This document shows, piece after piece, positions 56,141 through 64,000 of a stretch of DNA of 64,000 nucleotides. A program made the translations under genes and the position numbers. The first letter of the stretch is position 1. Each line of letters opens with the position of its first letter. Source of the stretch: Adiantum capillus-veneris (lineage: Eukaryota > Streptophyta > Polypodiopsida > Polypodiales > Pteridaceae); the NCBI GenBank assembly GCA_014529385.2, contig CM043966.1:36248739-36312738 (forward strand), in the 5' to 3' direction. Below the pieces are notes generated by a model. It saw nothing but the letters and a program-made list of their open reading frames with translations. It ran no database searches and had not been told where the DNA came from.

Positions 56141-57732
56141 TGTCAAAAAAACTAATATCTAATTCTCCCAAATGATTTTCTCATGTTAAACTGATCATTT
56201 AACATGGGGAGGTACCATGGGAGTAAAAACTACAATATTGGTAAGGCTGCCAGACCGGTCTCTGCAGGGATCCAAAGGAAGGAAAATAGGGATTCAAAGA
56301 GGGATAGTCTGCAAAAGAGCAATGTGCATCAATGGAGCTTAAAAGACTTAAGGTTCAGCTCCATTAAGACTTCCACAGGCTAAGGTTCCAAAATCTAATT
56401 TAATAAGTCCAATGGCCAAAAGGGAGAAAATTGGATGGCTATGGGAAGACAGGCTAAGGTTCCAAAATCTAATTTAATAAGTCCAATGTCCAATTCTTCC
56501 CACATCCCTAGGAAGGAAGGGGAGAGCCCTAAAGGTAGGGGAAGAGAGAGAAACACACACATACACTCCCAAGCTCCCCCTTTACACAAAGGGAATAATA
56601 GACACATGGAAGGCTCCTAGCCCAGATGCCCCCAGTCTCCCCTCAAATCCTATTGGATGGCCATAGAGGTGGACCAATGAGAATTAGGCTAGAGTAAAAT
56701 TAGTCTAATCAGTTTGAAAATGATTGATAAAAGAACCAATAGAATTTAAGCTCCCTAGAAGACTATTGGACAGTCTACCAAGGGGTCCAATGAGCATCAA
56801 GCAGTGGCTTGCTTGATTCCTATTGGCAAAAAGACTAAAAGGTCCAATGAGAGTTCAAATAAATTATTTTAATTGTCTAAAATCTCTCACAAAAGAGGAA
56901 AGGGGGACACTTGTTACAAGGCCTATCAACTATGCTTCTTAATTGCTATTGGCTAAGCTCCGCAGGAGCCAATGGGAAGCCAGAAAGATCAAATGGGAAG
57001 AGGGGTCGACTAAGAAGAGAGAGAGGTTGGAATTTAAACTAACCAATTTTTGCTACACACACACACACACTACTCATGTGTTGAGCAAGAACTCCATCTC
57101 CTTCTCCAAGCATTGAGAAGTAGAGGCCTACACCAACAACTCTTGGCTATGGAATGCAAATCCAACCAAGAGCCAAGCTTCAATGGCATGCTCATCTCCT
57201 CTACCATGCTAATTAATAAGCTAAGCTATGCTATTAGAGTGATTATGTGAGGAGAATACTTCTTTCTCATAAGATACATCTTATTTCTCTCAATATTTCC
57301 TCATTCCCTGCTAGCTCTCACCATCTTTGAAGGTGTGTGAGGTCTTGGAATTGAGGCTAGGCCCACTAGGTGTGTTTTTCAAGCATAATTTGGTGCATAA
57401 AGCTTCCATCTTCATCGCACCAATGAGTTTTGTCAAGGAGCACAAAGATTGTATTGTACAAAAGTATCCCTTGATGGGAGAAGCTATAATACAAAGCCTT
57501 TTTGGAGGGGGGACCGGCTCCATGTACATCCGGTCCTCAACTGTTGTCAATTGTTCTATTTCTCTATCTCTTTTCAAGTATTGTCTATGCCAAACTAGCT
57601 AGATGTAATTGCTATGCTGCTTTCTTCAACTAAGTACTCTCTCTATGCTCATTAGGAACTTGTTCTTAATGAGATGCTCACTATGTTATCATTTTCCGCT
57701 ACACACAAGTTACTAGTGCATTAAATGTTACA
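56141..57732 (+). repeat. 5' LTR of Gypsy A3
   Basis: About 1592 bp, TGTCAAAAAAACTAATATCT...GTTACA, followed by TTGGTACCAGAGC. More diverged from A1 and A2 than they are from each other, with a local duplication of AGGCTAAGGTTCCAAAATCT around 56380 and 56451. Confidence 0.85.
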
Positions 57733-58142
57733 TTGGTACCAGAGCTATTGATTTCTCTTTTCTTGCTCAAGACGAGAGGTCCTCAAGATTGCTACAAATG
57801 GTTGGTGTTATTAATTGCAAAAGAGTAAGTAGAATAGGGATTTTTCGTCCTTGAAGCACGCCTGCTTTATGCGGTTATCGGGGATACAATCGAGAGCTAT
57901 GGTCTTAATAATGGAGTCCTATGAGGCTTGCCTACAGCTTAACCATTATTGAGCTATTAGAAGCTTGACAAGAATCGGTGTTGTCTCGGCTCTATAAATT
58001 CCTTTTTTATTCCTTGCAATTAATAATATTCGAGCCATGGGTATAGATGCTTGAGTGCTTATCTTTGAAGGTAAAGAGGAGTAGTAACTAGTGCTTGAAG
58101 TGCCAAAGTACAAGTAAAAATTTATATCTAAAATTTTCTAGT
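57733..58142 (+). other. PBS and leader of Gypsy A3
   Basis: TTGGTACCAGAGC has one mismatch to the standard PBS. The leader aligns with those of A1 and A2. Confidence 0.8.
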
Positions 58143-59042
58143 ATGGCTGACAAGGGAAAAGAGATTGAAATGAATGTTGATAGCTTTGATTTTGCTAATG
58201 AAAGAGCAACTAATGATGCCCCTATGCTTGTAAACTATCGTGTTTCTAGGCTTCAATACGCCATGGGCAATCGATCCCTCCTAGGTAAAGTGCTACAACA
58301 ATTGTGCACCAATGGTATTCTCCAAATTCCCCACCAAGAAGAGAGAGTACCTAGGAAAGCTCCTAGTGAGACTTACAAAAGAGGACTCTCTTTGATAAGG
58401 GAAGAAGAGGAGGATTCGTACAAAGGGCTCAAAAACTGACTACTTGATGATGCATCTCCCTCTCAAAGGAGAGCCCAAGTTTCAACGGTAGAGTCCCCAC
58501 CGAAAGAATGAGAAAGAAGTGAGTCTCCTGCCACCTCGGCGGAGATGGCTCCACAAAGACGACGGGAAAAACGGTTTCCAACACCCCCTAAACAGAGAAG
58601 ACGATCATATACTCCTCTTCACCATAATTCAAAGAGGGAAGAGAGGAAACAAGAGAAGAAAAAGACGAGAAAGAGGTCACCCTCTTCTCCATCTTCCTCA
58701 TCCTCTTCCTCTTCTGAAGAAAGTAATGGTGTGGAAAAGGAGGAACAAGGGAAGAAAAAGGCAAGAAAGAGGTCACCCTCTTCTCCATCCTCCTCATCCT
58801 CTTCCTCTTCTGAAGAAAGTGATGGTGCAACTCTCAAACCGCCCAAGAGAAGAGGCCATAGGAAATCCTATGCCGCCTGGAAAAGGTCGTCCAAGCTCAA
58901 AAAGTTCAAAGAGGGAGGAAAGAACATCTGTTTCCTTACCTACGATGGCACCTTTGGTGCTATAGACAAAGTCTTGGCCTTTATTATCCAACAATTGGAT
59001 GCAACATATGGAGATGAGGGCTTCACGGAGTCCTCTAAGCTA
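58143..59042 (+). pseudogene. Gypsy A3 gag, truncated and frameshifted
   Basis: Starts MADKGKEIEMNVDSFDF. The frame stops at 58437-58439 and resumes in a shifted frame at 58545 (MAPQRRREKRFPTPPKQRRRS). The Arg/Ser block contains an internal 96-nt duplication: the codons for RKRSPSSPSSSSSSSSEES occur at ~58669 and ~58765. The YDGTFGAIDKVLAFI block follows, then the sequence breaks off at 59042. Confidence 0.87.
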
Positions 59043-59640
59043 CCTGGGCTCTAATACCAAGTTAAATACAACAACTTCAAGTAAACTCGGGTGGGTGATG
59101 CCTAACGATAGTGCATAAGTGAGAGAGAGCAATGTGAGAAAAATATCTTCAAATGGATTTATGTCACACTTCAAATAAAGACGTGTATTGGGATTCTCTC
59201 CATATGCTCCTTATGAGAGTTAAAAAAAACTTACTTAAGGTAAGTAGTGAAGATATGAGACTTGTTACATACTTAATGGAGACTCTCTAGATGCCTGACT
59301 CAAGATCTCCTTCCACTAAGTACCTATGCTTACAAAGACGCTACCCAACCCTAGCAACCTGGGCTTTAATACCAAGTTAAATACTACATCTTGAAGTAAA
59401 CTAGGGTGGGTGATGCCTAACCATATTACATAGGTGAGAGAGCGGAATGTGAGTAGAAGATCTTCAAATGGGTTGATGTGACACTTCAAATAAAGGCTTG
59501 TATTGACATTCTCTCCATATGCTCCTAATGAGAGTTTAAAAAAGCTTACATTAGAGTGAAGATATGAGATTTATTACATACTTAATGCAGACTCTCTCGA
59601 TGCTTGACTATTTATTCTTTAGATTATCTAGGTTCACTCT
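59043..59640. repeat. Tandem repeat of ~315 bp, two copies
   Basis: Copy 1 starts at 59043 and copy 2 at 59358, both with CCTGGGCTCTAATACC (or GCTTTAATACC). Shared blocks include GGGTGGGTGATGCCTAAC, CTTCAAATAAAG, TTCTCTCCATATGCTCC and TTACATACTTAATG. Read on the minus strand, each start is TTGGTATTAGAGCCC, close to a tRNA-Met PBS, so each copy may be an LTR end plus PBS of a minus-strand element. Confidence 0.8.
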
Positions 59641-60044
59641 TAAACCTAGTCACATTTTAAGCATCTCAAACCCTCGTGTCTTGTTTCCATGACCAACCTG
59701 ATTAGGAATTTCACTCTCAAAATTGCACTCAACAGGTTATTACCCTCCTCTAGCAATCCTTTATGAGAAATCTAGATGGATCTCCTCATTTGAGATGCTT
59801 CTTTGTGCATCTCATGTGTAGATGAAACTTTGAGAGAATTTTACCGAATTTATTTTTAGGCGAGATGGCTAGTCCATTATCACCCTTGCAAATAAAGACC
59901 TCAAATTGCTTGCATGTGGTGGAGTTACCAATAGTTTACTATAAGGAAAGTCCTGGCTTGAATGACCTCCTCTTCATTTTTGAATACTTCTTTTCCAATA
60001 GAAAAGTGTGAAGCTCCATGTGTATGACACAAAGTCCAACATAC
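59641..60044. other. Spacer between tandem repeat and Copia-3
   Basis: No coding or repeat identity recognised. Confidence 0.4.
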
Positions 60045-60236
60045 TGTTGGGGTATAAAGCCCAATGTGGTCGCCCAGGTAAGTGGGCGGGCCGCCAGGTA
60101 TGTACACATATTCTTTTGTAAAAACCTAATAAGAACTTACTATGCTCTACACATTACAGTAGAGCGAGTTCACCATATCATCGTGCTCTTCTTCTCGCAC
60201 TCTCTCTCGCGTCACACTTTCGCTCGTACTCCTTCA
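60045..60236 (+). repeat. 5' LTR of Copia-3
   Basis: 192 bp, TGTTGGGGTATAAAGCCC...CTCCTTCA, followed by ATTGGTATCAGAGC. The outer edge is inferred from the TGTTG start; CATAC (60040-60044) would be the left target duplication. The 3' LTR is outside the window. Confidence 0.8.
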
Positions 60237-60238
60237 AT

Positions 60239-60250
60239 TGGTATCAGAGC
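60239..60250 (+). other. Primer binding site of Copia-3
   Basis: TGGTATCAGAGC, perfect match to the initiator tRNA-Met-type plant PBS. Confidence 0.9.
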
Positions 60251-61332
60251 TCAGATCGAGGCTCGGGGCAACACTACAGGAAGCTAGAGTCACCTGCTCA
60301 GATTGGAGTGAGATTCGACAGGCGAAGACATGGCCCCAAATCCTGTGGGGAAGTTCGAAGGGCCTGGTGTTCTCAGAATTTCATTCTGAGGTCATCTCGG
60401 CCACTGTTCGGCTTCGACAAAGTTCTGCGCATGCCATTTTTGACTGCGTGGTCTGAGCGGGAGCAGATCCGACTCTGCAAATTTGGGGTTTCGGCCTACG
60501 ACTGCAGGTGCTGAGGATATCTGCACTTCCAGAGTGCTGATTTGTGGCTGTCTACACAACAAAGGACGGCTCACAGTTCTTGGAGACGTGTCACATACGA
60601 CACGGACGCATCTACACACAGATTGTAGGCGACATCCACTAGTTCATCAGGTAGCTTGTGTTTGCTTCTTGATATTCTAGATTTCATCCTGATATTGCAG
60701 TACTTCCACATGGGATGTATTGTCAGAGATGATGTATGTCTGTTGAGGGTTTGCTGGCTGTGAGTAACGCAGCAAACAACCGCTGCAGCGGTTACAACAT
60801 ACATTGGGAAATTTGTGGATGTATGACTTTGTGGGAAGTCTATGTACTGTCAGATTTACTGCAGCCTTTGTTGAGGGTCGAGTGAGGTTTTATTGAGCTG
60901 GGGGATTCTCGAATGTTGAGATCCTTTCGGTGATACAGGCCTTGTAGCGATCCCTCGAGCACCCTTAGATAGGCAGATAGGATGCATTGACTGTGAGTTA
61001 GACAGTTGGGATTGCATCTTTGCTTTACTGCCGTTGAGGCATTGTCGTAGTCTATGCTTACAGGACAATGACAGGACAGTGAGAGACAGTACAGGTGCAG
61101 GACAGGTTTACCCACAGCTTATAGTGTTAGAGAGACAGTGGTTTTTTGAGCTGTTTTTGGTCTGTTTTTGAGTACACCATAGCCATTTTACAAAGGAGAC
61201 TCTGCCAAAATTTCTGCAGAATCTGAAGCTTTCTTGGTTCATTTGACAGGTTGATATTGGTTCAGAGGCCAGTTTACAGGGGAAACTCTGCCAAATTTTT
61301 CCCAGGAAAGTAAACTACTGTGAAGCGTAGCT
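60251..61332 (+). other. Leader of Copia-3
   Basis: About 1.08 kb without a credible gene. It shares with the Copia-2 leader a GTTGAGA...GGTGATACA block near 60915 and a 17-nt motif present twice (61190-61206 and 61276-61292), the second ending 41 nt before the gag ATG. Confidence 0.75.
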
Positions 61333-62652
61333 ATGGCTGGATCACAGGACACTGCTCTTTACAATATCAAGAAGCTGGATGGAACCAATTTCCCATTGTG
61401 GAAGAAGCAGATTTGGCACGTGTTGGTACAAAAGAAGCAGATAAAACCTATAAAGCTCAAGGGGATAAAACTAGAAGATATGGACGAAGATGAATGGAGC
61501 GAAATGGATGAATTGGCACTTTCTACCATTATGCTGACTTTGGCAGAAAGCGTTTACTTCAATGTAGCAGACGAGATGTCGGCTTATCAAGCATGGTTAA
61601 AGCTGAGTGATCTTTACGAGAAGCAGAGTGCAGCTTCACAGGTATATTGGCTTAAGAAGCTTGTTGATTTGAAGATGAAAGAAGGGACACCTATGTCCAA
61701 TCATCTGAATGAATTCAACACAATCTACAGTCAGTTGTCAGCTCAAGGTGTCAAGTTTGATGAACCTGTTAGAGCTATGTTTCTGTTGATCACATTGCCG
61801 GAAAGTTGTGACACTTTTCGCATAGCTTTGAGTAATTCTGCACCTCCAGATGGTTTGAACATAGCAAGTGTAGAAGGAAGTCTGCTTACTGAAGAAACAA
61901 ATAGAAATACAATGGACAAAGGCAAAGGAACAGCCTTAGTTGTAAGGGGAAGGACTAAAGAAAAGTACAAAGGTGGAAAGAGGAATCAGTCTCGTAGCAA
62001 GTCCCATAGTGCTAAAGGCAAGAGTGACATAGAATGCTACCATTGTGGCAAGAAGGGTCACATGAAAAGAGACTGCAGAGAATGGAAAGCAGAAAAAGGC
62101 AAAGAGAAAGCTGAAGACCATGGTGAGAATAACAAGTCCTCAGTGAAAATTCAAGAAATAAATGTGACAAACACTGTTGCAGAGGATGACAGTCTAGTGT
62201 CAGGAGACATCTACTTCTTGAAAAATACAATGGACTCAGCTCTTCTTACAGCATCTGATGGAAATGCAGTGAGTGACTGGATTATAGACTCAGGGGCATC
62301 ACTTCATGTGTCTCCAAATAAGGAGTGGTTTACCTCTTATGTGACCACTAAAGATCATATTCGGCTAGGCAATGGGCAGACATGTGAGATCTTAGGTGTT
62401 GGAGATGTTCAATTGAAGTTTCAGAATGGCTCTTCTTTCACGCTGAAGAATGTGAGACATGTTCCCGCAATTACAAAGAGCTTAATCAGCACATGTTTAC
62501 TTGATGATGTTGGCTACGTCACCACTTTTGGACAGAACATGTGGAAGATATCCAAGGGTTCTATGACAGTAGCACATGGAGTAAAGTCTGGAGGACTTTA
62601 CATGATCTATGTATCAAATGTCTCTAAAAATATAATCAATGTAACCGAGTAG
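61333..62652 (+). pseudogene. Copia-3 gag and protease
   Basis: 439 residues from ATG 61333. The capsid-like region has KLDGTNFPLWKKQIWHVL near residue 15, LAESVYFNV, KMKEGTPMSNHLNEF and IYSQLSAQG. The zinc knuckle CYHCGKKGHMKRDC near residue 236 is intact CCHC. The retropepsin motif DWIIDSGASLHVSPNKEWF is near 315, with LKNVRHVPAITKSLIS after it. The frame ends in TAG where Copia-2 has a Leu TTG codon; homology continues in phase, so it is one substitution. Otherwise intact. Confidence 0.92.
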
Positions 62653-63705
62653 CCGAACGTTTCTTTGTGGCATAGCCGGTTAGGACATATGTCCAAGAAG
62701 GGAATGGAAATCTTGTCTCGTTCTGGTTATTTGCCTGGCTTTTCATTTAATGATTTTGAATTCTGTGAACATTGTCTGTATGGTAAGCAAACACATCAGC
62801 CACATAAGCATAGAAGCAGTAGAAGAGATACACAGTTGGCACTTGTTCATAGTGATTTGTGTGAACTAATGCCTAACCTATCTCTAGGGGGAGCTTCTTA
62901 CTTTATGATATTTATAGATGATTACTCGAGGAAAGTATGGGTTAACTTTCTCAAGCGCAAGGATGAAGCATTTAGTGTTTTCAAAACGTTTGTGACACTT
63001 GTGGAGAATCAGAGTGGCAAGAAGCTTAAATGCTTACGTACTGACAATGGTGGAGAGTATGTTTCAAAGGCCTTTCAGGACTTTTGTGAATCAAAAGGTA
63101 TAAAACATGAACTTGATGCTCCTTACAATCCTACTCAAAATGGTGTTGCTGAGAGGATGAATAGGACCATACAAGATAAGGTCAGAAGTATGTTGTCTAA
63201 TGCACAGCTGCCAAATGGGTTTTGGGCTGAAGCTGTATCAACAGCTGTTCATCTTATAAATAGATCTCCTAGCAAGGTTTTGCAGAAGGATTCAGTGCCA
63301 GAGATGGTATGGTCAGGCAAAATGCCCTTATACAAGCATCTCATAGTCTTTGGATGTGAGGCATATACTCACGTTCCAAAGGAATTTAGGAACAAACTTG
63401 AGCCAAAGAGTAGAAAGTGCATCTTTCTAGGCTATGGTAATTCTGGTGAGATGGGGTACAGACTTTGGGATCCCGAATCCAAAAAGGTTATCCGCAGCAA
63501 TGATGTTCACTTTAATGAATCCAAATATCATTCTATACCAGAGAGGGTTGAGGAGATTAGAAGAGTTGTCTTCCAAGAAGATGGACCTGCACGTGCAAGA
63601 CAAAATGTCAGGGCTCAAGAGGAGCAAGGACAGAATAGATTGGAACCACAAGTTGTGGCTGAGCCTGAGCCACCTATTTTGCGTAGATCTGGACGTATCA
63701 CGTGA
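62653..63705 (+). pseudogene. Copia-3 integrase
   Basis: Same phase as gag. GAG-pre-integrase LWHSRLGHMSKKGMEIL and CEHCLYGKQ give the HHCC zinc site. The catalytic core has Asp in LVHSDLCELM, Asp in CLRTDNGGEYVS and Glu in NGVAERMNRTI. The C-terminal blocks FGCEAYTHVPKEFR, CIFLGYGNSGEMGYRLW and RSNDVHFNESKY follow. It ends at TGA after RRSGRIT, apparently CGA to TGA, because PPDRFVPSMNYV continues in phase. Confidence 0.92.
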
Positions 63706-63904
63706 CCCCCTGATCGGTTTGTTCCATCTATGAACTATGTCATGTTGACTGATTGCAATGAGCCTTCATGTTACAAGGAAGCAGTGCAAATGAAGGACTC
63801 CGGGAATTGGCAATTGGCCATGCAGTCAGAGATGACAGCTCTGCATAAAAACCAGACATGGAAGCTAGTTAAATTACCACAGGGCAAAAAGCTAGTTAAA
63901 TTAC

Positions 63905-63910
<6 letters not shown>
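63706..63910 (+). pseudogene. Copia-3 RT N-terminus
   Basis: In-phase continuation with EPSCYKEAVQMKDSGNW and QLAMQSEMTALHKNQTW, the standard Copia RT entry. A 27-nt direct duplication (63862-63882 and 63889-63909) repeats the codons for KLVKLPQ, then the frame runs into (GA)n. The catalytic RT motifs are not in the window. Confidence 0.85.

Positions 63911-63964
<54 letters not shown>
63908..63964. repeat. (GA)n microsatellite inside Copia-3 RT
   Basis: About 57 nt of GA directly after the duplicated segment. The following bases (GATGTTTTTCTGAGTTG) do not encode the expected RT continuation. Confidence 0.97.
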
Positions 63965-63966
<2 letters not shown>

Positions 63967-64000
63967 TTTTTCTGAGTTGTAGAGTTGGAACTTCTTTTTG

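Larger units (their letters stand above)
56141..59042 (+). mobile_element. Gypsy-A copy A3, LTR plus partial gag
   Basis: LTR 56141-57732, PBS, leader, gag from ATG 58143. Homology ends after the codons for FTESSKL at ~59042, in the middle of gag. Inserted into or directly beside the Gypsy-B LTR. Confidence 0.87.
60045..64000 (+). mobile_element. Copia-3 LTR retrotransposon, 3' end beyond window
   Basis: 5' LTR 60045-60236, PBS, leader 60251-61332, then a single gag-pol phase from 61333. It is the best preserved element here: gag, protease and integrase lie in one frame, broken by only two nonsense codons (TAG 62650-62652, TGA 63703-63705). RT begins near 63820 and is disrupted by a (GA)n tract at 63908. 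The family is related to Copia-2 by gag, protease and leader motifs. Confidence 0.93.

Overview
The window is nuclear DNA of a land plant. It carries one plant-type host gene with seven exons, an ACT-domain-repeat (ACR) protein with GT-AG introns. Almost everything else is LTR retrotransposon debris, decayed DNA transposons, long (CT)n/(CA)n microsatellites and tandem repeats. One recognisable gene in 64 kb, with nested retroelements, fits a large repeat-rich genome; a fern or another large-genome vascular plant is plausible, but the sequence does not prove which.

Layout. 1-4.6 kb: Copia-1, minus strand, cut by the window edge. 4.6-11.9 kb: no gene seen, microsatellites. 11.9-22.8 kb: a Gypsy element of family A (copy A1; LTR, PBS, leader, gag, protease, start of RT) split by a complete but decayed Copia-2 at 13737-20643, with matching LTRs and a CCAAA target-site duplication. 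22.8-24.8 kb: satellite-like array with telomere-like words and a ~445 bp higher-order period. 24.8-26.3 kb: two tandem 723-738 bp GC-rich units. 28.2-32.6 kb: two copies of a foldback MITE-like element with TIRs and 3-bp target duplications, bracketing a minus-strand Copia-4 relic. 36.3-39.5 kb: the ACR gene behind four G-boxes. 41.4-43.7 kb: decayed MULE/FAR1-type transposase. 43.9-47.2 kb: Gypsy A2 (LTR plus gag). 47.2-54.4 kb: degenerate tandem repeats, a 35-nt C tract, and an unrecognised minus-strand segment with a convincing intron at 50.2-50.7 kb. 54.4-56.1 kb: 3' part of a different Gypsy (B). 56.1-59.0 kb: Gypsy A3 (LTR plus gag). 59.0-59.6 kb: a 315-bp tandem repeat carrying PBS-like sites. 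60.0-64.0 kb: Copia-3, the best preserved retroelement, running off the right edge.

How the parts relate. The three Gypsy-A copies are all on the plus strand and share LTR, leader and an unusual Arg/Ser-rich gag, but each is truncated at a different point. Copia-2 and Copia-3 are relatives; both carry a paired 17-nt motif just upstream of gag. The ACR gene is the only locus likely to make a conserved host protein. Coordinates of degenerate elements are read by eye and approximate unless a TSD or splice site fixes them.
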